From Symbiodinium natans (Eukaryota > Sar > Dinophyceae > Suessiales > Symbiodiniaceae), in contig CAJNDS010002253.1 in the NCBI GenBank assembly GCA_905221605.1, positions 23,501-87,500 of the forward strand: DNA of 64,000 nt. The letters are read 5' to 3'. Under the pieces are notes generated by a model. It saw nothing but the letters and a program-made list of their open reading frames with translations, ran no database searches and was not told the DNA's origin. The position numbers were made by a program, and so were the translations under genes. Positions 1 to 9,450 of this stretch are shown piece by piece. Each line of letters starts with the position of its first letter. The first letter of the stretch is position 1.

Positions 1-17
1 TAAGCTCATCCTATCCT

Positions 18-119
18 GAGGGTCCAAGGACCCATACAGTGCATATTTGGGCCCTAAAGCTACTGTATAGGAATCCCTTTAATGCCCGAATATACACTTT
101 ATGGGTGCATGGACCCTTT
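18..119. repeat. MITE-like palindrome, GGTCCATG family, copy 1
   Basis: A roughly 100-bp imperfect palindrome opens with GGTCCAAGGACCCATAC and closes with a TATGGGTGCATGGACC-type arm. Its core (TTGGGCCCTAAAGCTACTGTATAG) resembles copies at 5609, 13881, 17600 and 48484. No coding capacity is visible. I read it as a non-autonomous DNA element or an introner relic. Confidence 0.55.
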
Positions 120-777
120 GGGCCTACCTAGATCATGGACACCTCCGTTCCAAGACCGTGTCAGAGAGACCCAGACCTGCCCATCAAACCCGACAACCGT
201 ACAGCACTCCCCAAGTACGCAGGAGCCTCAATGTTTTTCCTTATCAACCTTCTACCGTCTTATACCTTGTATGTTGTGTATATATACATGCTCTGCATAA
301 ACGATGAACTACCCAAAATACCCATTCTCATTCAATGAACCCCTACGTTGAAGCGTTTCGCGAGAGGAACATCCGGGTTCAGGGTTTAGGGTCTCATCTA
401 CGGGTCTCATTTACTGTATAGGTGCATATGGATCCTGAGAGTGAGGGTCTGCGTTCAATGGTGTAGGGTATGATGGTGTTTATGTTGCGACTTAGTTCTT
501 GCTTCGTGGTGCAGCTGCTCAAGCCATGCGTAGAATTGCGCATCCCAACTTGTGTCCTCAAGACGTGCTGAGCCCTCCACTGCAAACTAGCAAGCTCACA
601 TGTCGTCGGCGTTTGCAATAGTCCCAACTGTGACCACTAGAGATTTAGGGTATATGTAGGGCTTAGGATTTCGGGTTAGGGTTTAGGGTTTAGGTTTCAG
701 GGTTTAGGGTTTAGGGACCTGACAGCCAACTTTGGTGGTAGTGTTGGGTTTGGGGGTCGGGGGCCTGGCAGTCTCAG
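120..777. other. No gene seen; degenerate telomere-like sequence
   Basis: Unique-looking sequence is followed by short TTTAGGG-type tracts around 660-715. Several short open frames overlap on both strands, but none has a protein-like composition I would defend. Confidence 0.4.
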
Positions 778-898
778 CGTCTCATCTGGGTGCGGACTTT
801 CCTGCGGCAAAGAAGGCAAGTGTCCATTAAGCCCATGTCGCCGAAGGTGAAGAAGACAAAGACGAAGGCGGGCGAACCTCTGATCATCATGCAAGACT
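778..898 (+). CDS. Candidate exon, basic lysine-rich segment
   Basis: The frame starting just after an AG reads RLIWVRTFLRQRRQV, then a lysine-rich stretch ending near LIIMQDC. The GC-rich, charged composition differs from the flanking telomere-like DNA. No family is recognised and the boundaries are guesses. Confidence 0.3.
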
Positions 899-1137
899 GC
901 GCCTCAAGCCATCAGGGTGAAACCCTGATGCCCCGAAGCCCCGAAGCACCTAAACCCCTAAGCCCCGAAAACCTTAACCCTTACTAACCCTAAAACCCCC
1001 CCCCCCCCACCCCAGCAGCCCTGAACGCCCCACCCCCCGGGAAAGAGGCAATGGCCCGTGGACCACTACGGCAGCCCTTGCACACGGCCCAGGGGGTCTG
1101 GGAGCTCCCTCTGTTCATTTGTTTTGTTGCTGTTGTG

Positions 1138-1372
1138 GTTTAGGGTTTATAGGGTTTATAGGGTTTATAGGGTTTATAGGGTTTATAGGGTTTATAGGGT
1201 TTATAGGGTTTATAGGGTTTATAGGGTTTATAGGGTTTATAGGATGTATGGGGTTTATGGGGTTTACAGAGTTTACAGGGTTTACAGGGTTTACAGGGTT
1301 TATAGGGTTTATAGGGTTTATAGGGTTTATCGGGTTTATCGGGTTTATAGGGTTTATAGGGTTTATAGGGTT
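1138..1372. repeat. Variant telomere-like array (TTTATAGGG)n
   Basis: About 25 tandem units of a 9-base variant, TTTATAGGG, replace the usual 7-base TTTAGGG. Sub-blocks carry TTTACAGGG and TTTATCGGG. The apparent repetitive proteins (VYR and GFI repeats) in this stretch are translations of the array. Confidence 0.9.
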
Positions 1373-1410
1373 TAGGGCTTGGAGGGCGGCTTTAGGAGGA
1401 GGAAGGGGCC

Positions 1411-1505
1411 TAAACCCTAAACCCTAAACCCTAAACCCTAAACCCTAAACCCTAAACCCTAAACCCTAAAGCCCTAAAGCCCTAAAGCCCTATAAACCCT
1501 AAACC
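1411..1505. repeat. Interstitial CCCTAAA array
   Basis: About eight perfect CCCTAAA units are followed by variants with AAAGCCCT. The orientation is opposite to the neighbouring (TTTATAGGG)n block, so the two could form a hairpin. Confidence 0.9.
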
Positions 1506-1755
1506 CTTTCTACTTGGAGTGTTTGGGTTCGGCACTCGAGCGCTAAAGGGCTTGGAGGAAGTGGGGGCTGCTGAATAACGTGGGTGTGTTTTTTGGACCC
1601 GATATACGGCAGGGGCCAAGAAACATCAGCCGAAACATTTTCTGCCGGGTTTAGGGTCTGGGGAAGAGGACTTGGGTTTGGGGTTTGGGGTTTAGGGTTT
1701 AGGGTTTAGGGTTTAGGGGTTAGGGGTTAGGGGTTAGGGGTTAGGGTTTAGGGAT

Positions 1756-1866
1756 ATTTCATCATCTTGCTTTTCTTTGGCCGAGGCAGCATCGCTTCTT
1801 CGCTCTCCGGCACGGCGAGCGGGGAGACCCACAGCACCGGGCGTCGGGTCTGGTTTGGCTGTTTTG
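1756..1866 (+). CDS. Candidate exon with hydrophobic start
   Basis: Between TTTAGGG arrays the + frame reads YFIILLFFGRGSIASSLS and then a polar stretch. It could be part of a membrane segment. The complementary strand is also open, so the strand is uncertain. Confidence 0.25.
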
Positions 1867-2222
1867 GTTTAGGGTTTAGGGTTTGGGGTTTGGGGTTTGG
1901 GGTTTAGGGTTTAGGGTTTAGGGGGTTTAGAGGGGTTTAGGGTTAAGGTTTGTTGTTCTGCGTTGTCTTTAGGGCTTAGTTTAGTTGTTGTGTTTTTTTC
2001 GGGTTTGTGGGTTTTACACGGGTTATGGGGGTTTGTAGGGTTTATTGGGTGTTAGAGGGTTTATAGGGTTCATTGGGAGTTTAGTGCAGTTTTGTGGAGG
2101 TTTAGAGGGTTTAGGGTTTAGGGTAAGCGCGTCTTTGGCCTGGCTTCTTGGGAGTGCATCTTGAGATGCCAAGGGTTTAGGGTTTAGGGTTTAGGGTTTA
2201 GGGTTTAGGGTTTAAGGTTTGC

Positions 2223-2320
2223 TTCGTCAACGCCTCTTTGAAATCGCGTGGTCTGAGACATCTTCGACTCCAACTATCCCCATGACGCAATGTTGTGCCG
2301 AGTGTCGGGCTTTTCATTCC
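2223..2320 (+). CDS. Candidate exon
   Basis: The + frame reads RQRLFEIAWSETSSTP followed by IPMTQCCAECRAF, flanked by telomere-like arrays. The composition is protein-like, with paired cysteines. No family is recognised. Confidence 0.3.
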
Positions 2321-2469
2321 CTAAGCCCTATACCCTAATTAAACCCTAATTAAACCCTAAATCCTAAACGGCCTGAAAGTCTGGAGGTCATTTGCCTTAA
2401 GGCTCTTGCTTCCCCCCACCCCCCCGCCCCCTCGCATCCCCCTCGCACCTCTACCCCGCCCCACCCACA

Positions 2470-2560
2470 TCCTCGCTGTGAGGTCCAAAGCGAACGTTGC
2501 CAAGATCATCATCTCAGATCCCAAGGCCCTTCTACCAACAGGAGTGCATGCATTGATAGG
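2470..2560 (+). CDS. Candidate exon
   Basis: The + frame reads ILAVRSKANVAKIIISDP then KALLPTGVHALIG, a plausible alpha/beta fold fragment after a C-rich stretch. The boundaries and the family are unknown. Confidence 0.3.
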
Positions 2561-2812
2561 TTCCACCGGGGTCCCAGATTGCTTCTCTGCGGTGTCTTGG
2601 AATGTCGGCCAGGGTTTTCGTTGGCCGATTCTTTGGCAGGGAGATGTCGTTTAGGGTTTAGGGGGTCCATGACTTCTAGGACGTTTGTTGGCCCTGGAGA
2701 AGGCAAGGGGTTGGTGCAGCTTCGGCCACCATCCACCCTAAACCCGAAACCCTAAACCCTAAACCCTGAACCCTAAACCTAAACCCTGAACCCTGAACCC
2801 TAAATCCGAACG

Positions 2813-2887
2813 GAACTGTTCGGTCTCTTCTCTGCTCAGGTGGGCACGAAGAAGTATGGCTTGACGACCGCAGGATCGAGCCATCAG
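2813..2887 (+). CDS. Candidate exon
   Basis: The + frame reads ELFGLFSAQVGTKKYGLTT and ends at a TTTAGGG array. An internal CTCAG/GTGGGC could be an acceptor, so only the second half may be exonic. Confidence 0.3.
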
Positions 2888-3064
2888 GGGTTTAGGGTTT
2901 ATAGGGTTTAGGGTTTAGGGTTTAGGGTTTAGGGTTTAGGGTTTAGGGTTTAGGGTTTAGGGTTTAGGGTTTAGGGTTTAGGGTTTAGGGTTTAAATTTA
3001 GGGTTTAGGGTTTAGGGTTTAGGTTTAGGGTGTAGGGTTTAGGGTTTAGGGTTTAGGGTTTAGG
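2888..3064. repeat. Interstitial TTTAGGG array
   Basis: More than 20 nearly perfect TTTAGGG units, interrupted by a few variants (TTTATAGGG, TTTAAATTTAGGG). Confidence 0.95.
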
Positions 3065-3065
3065 G

Positions 3066-3239
3066 ATCAGCGGGGTGTTGGCGAGTTCAAAGGGAGTGGG
3101 GAGGGGGGCAGGGTCGTGGCATCGTTCGTGGCTTTCGAAGCTGCAGGGACTTTGGAAGTAACAAAGAAAGTCGTAGAGCAGTTATTGCGTTGTGGTCTCT
3201 CAGCGTCCGCGGCCTCCCAGAGCTTCAGGGCCTTGAGGG
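3066..3239 (+). CDS. Candidate exon, Ala/Val-rich
   Basis: A 57-codon open stretch lies directly between a telomere-like array and a degenerate GGGTTTAGGGG. It includes VVASFVAFEAAGTLEVTKK and VVEQLLRCGLSASAASQSF. It reads as an amphipathic helical exon and is the best exon candidate in the first 5 kb. No family is recognised. Confidence 0.4.
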
Positions 3240-3629
3240 GGTTTAGGGGTTGTTTGTGGTTCAAATTAGGGTTCATGGCAGCGCCTGCTCCCCCTCAAGA
3301 AAGCTGGACCAATCCCACCCTTTCTCATGCTGCTGGTTGAGAGTTCAGGGCTTAGCAAGGGTAGGGCTTGATGCAAGAGAGTGGCCTCACTTACGTGTCT
3401 TGACGACAGTGGTCACGGTCGTTGTGGCGATGGTGATGGTTGGTGATGATGCCCTAAACCCAACTCCCTGGTCCCTGAACCCTACTCCCTAAACCCTAAA
3501 CACCCAAACACCCAAGCCAACAGCTGTTGTTCAGAGTCTGACCTTGCGCCCGTCACGTAGCTGTGAGGCGCCAAAGCAACAATTCAGTCATGTCCGCGCT
3601 TGCTTTAGACATGTTCACTCCTGGGGGGT

Positions 3630-3706
3630 AAACGGGTTTACCCGAATGGGGAATGTAGTAGTATAGGGCATACGATCCCAACGTTTAGGGTCATTTGGTC
3701 CCACAA
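3630..3706. repeat. GGGACCAAATGA-family repeat fragment
   Basis: It contains GTAGTATAGGGCATACGATC and TCATTTGGTCCC, shared in modified form with 12449-12560 and 39615-39735. It looks like a partial copy of a dispersed palindromic element. Confidence 0.4.
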
Positions 3707-3987
3707 ATTCTTCACTCTGGTGTTTTGGGGATTTCCGGACCGTCTAGCACGCTGGCACTGTGACAAGCTTGTCCTGGGGTCAGCAGTTCAGACACACCTC
3801 GACCCTCAGCCCAATAACCGAAGGTCTCTGCACCCTTCAAAATCCGCACGCTTCAAGACCTGGCCCCGCCCCTTATCGCTTAACCCTCCACCCTCAAGCC
3901 GCCGCCTCAACCCTAAACCCTAAACCCTCAACCATGAACCCTAAATCCTAAACCCCCATACCCCTGATGCCCTGAAACCCGAAGCCC

Positions 3988-4080
3988 GGACCCCCGCTCC
4001 ATCTTCCAGACCTGTGGCAAGGCCGCGCGGCCGTCAAACGCACAGGAGCCCGCTTTTCTGCTAGGCTTTGGGAAAACAAC
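3988..4080 (+). CDS. Candidate exon
   Basis: The + frame reads DPRSIFQTCGKAARPS then NAQEPAFLLGFGKTT before it runs into an AT-rich microsatellite. The opposite strand is also open. No family is recognised. Confidence 0.25.
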
Positions 4081-4089
4081 AATACAGAC

Positions 4090-4192
4090 ATGCGTATATG
4101 CATATGCATATTTTCTATATGTATATATATATATACATACATACATATATATGTATATATGCATATGTATACATGTATGTGTGTGTGCACGC
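4090..4192. repeat. TA/CATA/TG microsatellite
   Basis: Tandem TA, CATA and GT dinucleotide tracts. Predicted peptides here are artefacts of the repeat. Confidence 0.9.
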
Positions 4193-4268
4193 ACATGACA
4201 TGTATACGTGCACAATGCATGGTGTGAGATCTGGGGTCTATCTATCTACATGTATATGTGTGTGCATA

Positions 4269-4542
4269 TCCCCTCCTCTCCCTCTCTCCCTCTCTCTCTC
4301 TCCCTCTCTCCCTCTCTCCCTCTCTCCCTCTCTCCCTCTCTCCCTCTCTCCCTCTCTCCCTCTCTCCCTCTCTCTCTCCCTCCTTCTCTCCCTCCCTCTC
4401 TTCTCCCTCTTTCCCTCCCTTTCTTCCTCCCTCTCTCCCTCCCTCTTCCCTCCCTCTCTCCCTCTCTCCCTCTCTCCCTCTCTCCTTCTCTCACTCTCTC
4501 ACTCTCTCTCACTCACTCTCTCTCTCTCTCTCTCTCTCTCTT
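4269..4542. repeat. Polypyrimidine microsatellite (CTCTCC)n
   Basis: About 270 bases are almost purely C and T on the + strand, built from CTCTCCCT units. All three frames are open on both strands for compositional reasons only. It ends in a TTTTCTCTCTTTTGCACACAG context that would make a strong acceptor for the exon candidate at 4565. Confidence 0.95.
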
Positions 4543-4564
4543 CTTTTCTCTCTTTTGCACACAG

Positions 4565-4628
4565 CGAAGTCTGCAACATGCTGCCAGAAGCGTGTTTGCG
4601 AGGTCAGCATCAATGATTCACAGAGGGT
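4565..4628 (+). CDS. Candidate exon after polypyrimidine tract
   Basis: It follows a long pyrimidine tract and an ACAG acceptor. The frame reads RSLQHAARSVFARSASMI then HRG, and a GTGAGTG donor-like sequence follows. The splice context is unusually canonical, and the family is unknown. Confidence 0.35.
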
Positions 4629-5441
4629 GTGAGTGTTAGCTGGACCCATGTAGGACTCGCAGAGGACGATTGTGGAAATAGGTGCCCTAAGGGGAAGGAT
4701 GTGGATATCGAATGCTGCTGGCTGGCTGCCTGGGAGTTACTTGCAGGTGTGGGGTTTCAGGTGAAACCCAGCCTCACACAAGTCCCACAACTCAGACACG
4801 AATTGGCGGTTTGGGTTTCAAACTTCCACTGTCCAGAACACCCAGAAGCCCAAAACCTAAAAACTGCAGGCACGCAGTTCGCCAAAACAGCTTCTCAGCA
4901 CGTGGTGATAGTGCTCGGGGCCCCAGCCTGTGGCCTTCAGGGGCAGACATAGGATTAAGGAGCGGCGATGGGGCTTAGGACCTCCCAAAACCCTCACGGG
5001 CCCCTCTAAACCCTAAACCTTAAACCTTAAACCCTAAACCCTAAACCCCCACAGAAGCCTTGCGAACCCAAACTCTACACCGCACCCGACTCCCTTTTGC
5101 TTGAACATCGGACCGAGCCCGAAGCCCTAAACCCCGACTCCCCGACGAAGCCTCACCTAATCCTAAACCTGAAAGACTAGAGGCCCTAAACCGAAACCCT
5201 CAACCCTATAAACCCTCTTAAACCTCTAGACTCCAGACTCTAAACCCTCAAGTCAAGTGTAGATTCGGACCCTAATTTTTCGCGATAAGTGGAAGCCCGG
5301 AACCCTAAAACCGAGGACCTAGGACCTGAAACACTAAGCTCTTTGAGACCTGCTGTTATCGAGTCCATCCCCTCCAGGGTTCCAGGCCCATTATGCGTTC
5401 TAGCCTCTTCCTTCTTCAGAAATCTTTCTGCATCCGTGCAG
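4629..5441. other. No recognised gene; degenerate CCCTAAA sequence
   Basis: A mixed stretch has open frames of about 100 codons at 4629-4952 that resemble nothing I know. Short CCCTAAA blocks follow at about 5005-5045 and 5190-5250. Confidence 0.4.
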
Positions 5442-5501
5442 GTGTATGAATGTAAGAGACTTTGCAAGGTGCAGCCCAAGTTGGTGTTTGGGGAAGCTTG
5501 A
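5442..5501 (+). CDS. Candidate exon
   Basis: After a GTGCAG acceptor the frame reads VYECKRLCKVQPKLVFGEA and closes at a TGA. The short basic cysteine-containing peptide could be a terminal exon. No family is recognised. Confidence 0.3.
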   Translation: MYECKRLCKVQPKLVFGEA

Positions 5502-5608
5502 AACCCAATCTCTGGAACAACCCCTCTGGAACGGCGCGTTGCATCATCGCACAAATGTCAAAGCTGATTACTGTGCACGCCCTCAACAAAGTCAATCTTT
5601 CTATAACC

Positions 5609-5712
5609 CCAAGGGTCCATGTACTAGTCTGTACTTGGGCCCCAAAGTCGCTATATGGGAAGCACTTTGAGGCCCAAGAATTCCCTATTTAGGTACATGG
5701 ACCCTTCGGGCT
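5609..5712. repeat. MITE-like palindrome, GGTCCATG family, copy 2
   Basis: The ends are AAGGGTCCATGTAC and GTACATGGACCCTT, an inverted repeat of about 14 bases. The core is ACTTGGGCCCCAAAGTC, then AGGCCCAAG. The right arm is duplicated beyond the adjoining telomere array (5793-5821). Confidence 0.7.
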
Positions 5713-5792
5713 AGACCCTAAACCCTAAACCCTAAACCCTAAACCCTAAACCCTAAACCCTAAACCCTAAACCCTAAACCCTAAACCCTAAA
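5713..5792. repeat. CCCTAAA array bracketed by a 29-bp duplication
   Basis: About eleven CCCTAAA units lie between two copies of a CCCTATTTAG...ACATGGACCCT sequence (5683-5711 and 5793-5821, 25 of 29 identical by eye). Confidence 0.9.
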
Positions 5793-5844
5793 CCCTATTT
5801 AGCCACATGGACCCTCAGGGCAACTATCCAGGTTTGTTTTGCAG

Positions 5845-5916
5845 AGCGTCAATCGTGCAAAGTCTTCGAGTCTCCAGTCCTGGAGCTACCTGAAGCCTCC
5901 GCAAGAAGTCCCCTGA
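5845..5916 (+). CDS. Candidate exon
   Basis: A TTTGTTTTGCAG acceptor precedes the frame SVNRAKSSSLQSWSYLKPP, then QEVP and a stop. The polypyrimidine-AG context supports an acceptor. No family is recognised. Confidence 0.35.
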   Translation, partial: SVNRAKSSSLQSWSYLKPPQEVP

Positions 5917-6049
5917 ACCCTAAACCCTAAACCCAAACCCCAAACCCTAAACCGTTTTAGGGTTTAGGGTATAGAGTTTAGGGTCTCGGGTTTTTAGGGT
6001 ATAGGGTGTAGGGTTTAGGGTTTAGGGCTGCCACACTATTCGAGGGCAG

Positions 6050-6145
6050 GACCTTTGTGAGGCCTGCACGAATCAGGTGGTCGGCGTTGGACTAGAAAGA
6101 ACCGTGTTTGACAAGCCATCTTCGCCTTCAAATATTAAAGCCTAA
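6050..6145 (+). CDS. Candidate exon with CxxC
   Basis: The + frame reads DLCEACTNQVVGVGLERT then VFDKPSSPSNIKA and stops. It includes a CEAC pair of the zinc-binding type. It sits after a TTTAGGG array. No family is recognised. Confidence 0.35.
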   Translation, partial: DLCEACTNQVVGVGLERTVFDKPSSPSNIKA

Positions 6146-6289
6146 AGACTAAACTGGACCCCTCCCCAAGCCTGAACCCCATAACCCTGCAGACCTCAGC
6201 CCTCACAAGTAGGAGTTGGGTACTTTACTGAAGCTTGTCTGTATGCAAGCTCTCGACACCTTTTTTGGTTCAGATACTTAGCCTAACCC

Positions 6290-6409
6290 GGCAGAAGCTC
6301 CTCGAGTCCCAAGAAGCCGATCGCCAGGTCCAGTGACTTCACGCGCGCCCGCGAGACGGCGCAGGTCTTTGCGCAGACGCTGCGAAAGGCCAGGGCTCTG
6401 GGAGAGTAG
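6290..6409 (+). CDS. Candidate terminal exon, Ser/Arg-rich
   Basis: The + frame reads GRSSSSPKKPIARSSDF then a helical RETAQVFAQTLRKARALGE followed by TAG. The texture suggests a disordered basic linker and a terminal helix. The complement is also open, and I prefer + because all recognisable genes here are on +. Confidence 0.35.
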   Translation, partial: GRSSSSPKKPIARSSDFTRARETAQVFAQTLRKARALGE

Positions 6410-7432
6410 GCTTCAGAGGGCCACTGAACCAAACCCTAAACTCCTTAAAGACTAGTACATACCCAAGACCCAAAGTTATGTAAACTCCCTGACTCCTTCA
6501 CCCTAGTATAAAGCCAAATCCTCAAACCAGCTAAAACTTGCACTCCCTTAAGTATAACCCAAAGCTCCCTAAACTCCTGAAACATACTCCGTAAACTGCC
6601 TTAACCCTAAATTCCTACCCAGACCTGCTTCGGACGTACCGACCCAGAACTACACCCGACAGCTACCAACACCATCTTGGAGCTACTATGCAAGCCTAAA
6701 GAGTTGTGTTGAGAGGGCTGCACCTCCGCTGTGCTCCGCTTGGTTCAGCGAAAACCCACCCCCCCACCACCCCACCCCCCACCACCTCCCACCCCCCACC
6801 ACCTCCCACCCCCCACCCCCCACCCCTACCCCAACTCTCTAAACCCTAAACCCCCCACCAACACCCCAATCCTCTAAACCCCCCAAACTTCCCAAACCCT
6901 GAACGCTCAAACAGCTGCGCTGAGGCTGGGCGGCGCTGCCCGGTGCGACTCTCGAAAGCGCTGCGCGAAAGGTGGTCGGCTTGTTTTGGGGGCTTTGGGG
7001 GTTTTGGGTTCAGAGTTTAGGGTTTAGGGTGAAGGGAGTTGAGGTTTAGGGTTTAGGGTTTAGGGTTTGGGGTTTGGGGTTTAGGGTTTAGGGTTTAGGG
7101 TTTAGGGTTTAGGGTTTAGGGTTTAATTAGGGTTTAGGGTTTAATTAGGGTTTGGGGTTTATATTAGGGTTCAGGGTTTAGGGTTCAGCAGGGTGTAGGA
7201 AGTCGGGATTTAGGGGGGGTTTGAATCTACACCCTAACCCTAAGGTTAGGGTCTAGGGTCGGATGAGTGCTGCGCGCTTAGGCGCCCGCTCGAAAATGCT
7301 GGGATCCCGCGTGTGTTGACCTAGGGCTAAATATGTACTCTGAGGTGCGGTGTGGTCAGAGCATAAATCAGGTAGTGCCGTTGTACTAGCGTTTGGAGAC
7401 CGCAATCGAAATCATCCAGCGTCGATGGGAAT
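6410..7432. other. No gene seen; C-rich satellite and TTTAGGG arrays
   Basis: The stretch holds unique sequence, a CCCCCCACCACCTCC tandem at about 6755-6830, TTTAGGG arrays at 7015-7195 with ATTAG variants, and short CCCTAAA blocks. Confidence 0.5.
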
Positions 7433-7567
7433 GTCACGACAGTATTCATGGAAGAAGCGGGAACGGTTGCCGTTACTCTTTTGACGGCCAATGCTCAGCC
7501 AGCCTCAGATTGTGCCACTTGCAAACGCAAGGTTCATGCAGGGGCATGCACTGAGTCGACGCTGTAG
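7433..7567 (+). CDS. Candidate exon
   Basis: The frame includes EEAGTVAVTLLTANAQPAS and DCATCKRKVHAGACTEST, then stops. A second frame opens at 7564 (VASVKAGQKPDAQPTYAA) and runs to the array at 7703. Either two exons or a frameshifted relic would explain this. Confidence 0.3.
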   Translation, partial: VTTVFMEEAGTVAVTLLTANAQPASDCATCKRKVHAGACTESTL

Positions 7568-7702
7568 CATCAGTCAAAGCAGGGCAGAAACCTGATGCAC
7601 AGCCGACTTACGCAGCAGACATTTCAACAAGGGCAGCGTTGAGGGCCGAAACCGTTGCAGCTTGCATGGTGGCAAACAGACATCCCCACACAAAGGCTAC
7701 TT

Positions 7703-7790
7703 GGGGTTTAGGGTTTAGGGTTTAGGGTTTAGGATTTAGGGTTTAGGGTTTAGGGTTTAGGGTTTAGGGTTTAGGGTTTAGGGTTTGGAG
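7703..7790. repeat. Interstitial TTTAGGG array
   Basis: About 12 units of TTTAGGG with one AGGATTTAGGG variant. Confidence 0.95.
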
Positions 7791-7912
7791 GTTCTACAGA
7801 GTAGGGCTTGAAGGGCATTTGGGGTTCCTTTGAGATTCCTTCCGTCGTAAAGTGGCTTGAACAAGCATGGCCGCTGCCTCCAGGTGCTAAGACCCCCAAG
7901 CACCTGGAAGTG

Positions 7913-8051
7913 TAATCCCCTCCCCCTAACATTAAACCCCCCTACCCCCTAATATTAAATACCCCCCCATTATAGTTATATTATAGTATATTGGGGGATT
8001 TTAAGTATTAGGGGGGTAGGGGGGGGGTTTAATATTAGGGGGAGGGGATTA
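7913..8051. repeat. MITE-like palindrome, TAATCCCC family, copy 1
   Basis: The left arm is TAATCCCCTCCCCCTAACAT and its mirror at the right ends GGGGGAGGGGATTA. Nearly the whole 139 bp can fold on itself. A second copy lies at 14804-14921. Confidence 0.75.
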
Positions 8052-8522
8052 GAGTTCCGGCTTAGGGCTGAGGTTTTGCGGTTTCGGGGTTAAGCCCAAG
8101 CACCTGGCGGGTTTTGCACATTTTGTTCGGGCTCTCGGTTCCCAGTAGCCTGCTCCGATGCATGTTTTTTTTCTCATAGCGGGGCTTACGGGGCATTGGT
8201 GGGTCAATTTGGTTTAGGGTATGTTTTTGATAGGGTTAGGGTTGCTTAAGAGTTTGAGGTCAGGGAGCAGCACCCCTTCATAAAGAGATGCCCGAATTAA
8301 CAACTAATTGCGGCCCCTGTGGAGTCCAATGCATAGGCTCCTTGATTAGGAGTATTCCTAAACCCTAAACCCCGAACCCCAAGCCCTGAACCCTAAACTT
8401 GCCCTAAACCCTACACCCTACAAATAAACCCTCTACACCCTAAAAGCCCTAATTTAGGGTTTAGGGTTTAGGGTTTAGGGTTTAGGGTGAAAAACGCTTT
8501 GGTGCTCAGTGCCTTTCCTTGA
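8052..8522. other. No gene seen
   Basis: Unique sequence and short TTTAGGG and CCCTAAA blocks (about 8350-8490). No defensible open frame. Confidence 0.4.
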
Positions 8523-8609
8523 GGCGGTTTGGCTCTCTGGAGGGAGGTAGCGACAGCCGCTACGAAGAGGCGCCCAGGGCCCCTCTGGCCACCCCGAAGC
8601 CCGTTTCAA
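8523..8609 (+). CDS. Candidate exon
   Basis: The frame reads RFGSLEGGSDSRYEEAPRAP then LATPKPVSR between two TTTAGGG arrays. It has a disordered-linker texture. No family is recognised. Confidence 0.3.
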
Positions 8610-9363
8610 GGTTTAGGGTTTAGGGTTTAGGGTTTAGGGTTTAGGGTTTAGGGTTTCGGGAACCTAAGTGTTGGGCTTCAATACACGTTGATCCCATGTC
8701 TCTGAAGCCTAAACTCCTGAACTTTTGAACCCCTACATCCCCAGTACACCTAATCCCTTAAACCTCAAACCCCCCAAACCCCGAAACCCTTAAACCCCTA
8801 AACCCTGAACCCTGAACCTTCGAGCCCTAGCCCGCTTCGAAGGAGCTTGCACTGCAAAGGTGTTTGAGTGCTCGTAGGATTGAGGGTTGAGGGTTTAGAC
8901 AATGCAGACCTTAGACCATTAACCCTAAACCACTAACCCCAAAACCTCAACCCAGGGTTTAGGGTTTAGGGTTTAGGGTTTAGGGTTTAGGGTTTAGGGT
9001 TTAGGGTTTAGGGTTTAGGGTTTAGGGTTCAGGGGTGGTGTAGGCTGTAGATCTAGGTTTTAGGGTTCTTTGGCTTGAGCCCTTAACGCCCTAGAAACAC
9101 CGGAAAGGCTGCGAATTTGTAAAACCTACAAACCCCTATCAAAATCCCCCACATGCCCGAAAAGCCCTCTAAACTCTGAGTCCTAAACCCCTAAACTCTG
9201 GCCCGAGCCCCCTGAACCCTAAACCCTATACCCTAGCCCTAAACCCTAAACCCTAAACCCTAAACCCTAAACCCCAAACCCCAAACCCCAAACCCCAAAC
9301 CCCAAACCCCAAACCCCAAACCCCAAACCCCACCCCAAACCCTCAAGCAAGCAAGCATCGATT
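8610..9363. repeat. Cluster of telomere-like arrays, including CCCCAAA units
   Basis: TTTAGGG arrays at about 8611-8660 and 8954-9028, then CCCTAAA grading into at least nine CCCCAAA units at 9238-9337. The switch of unit (CCCTAAA to CCCCAAA) is abrupt. Confidence 0.85.
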
Positions 9364-9450
9364 TGCGGGGGCTACGAGGTCTGGTCCAAGGATCGGCGGG
9401 ATGCTGGAGCTCGGCCCTTTGGGGCGGAGAGCGCCAAGGACGGGGTTTCA
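9364..9450 (+). CDS. Candidate exon
   Basis: The frame reads CGGYEVWSKDRRDAGARP then FGAESAKDG. It is charged and GC-rich between arrays. No family is recognised. Confidence 0.25.

Noticed and set aside
1058-1427. Repetitive proteins VYR/GFI
   Set aside because: Pure translations of the (TTTATAGGG)n array.
4068-4639. Long Ser/Leu/Pro and Arg/Glu ORFs
   Set aside because: They fall on the CT microsatellite, where all frames are open for compositional reasons.
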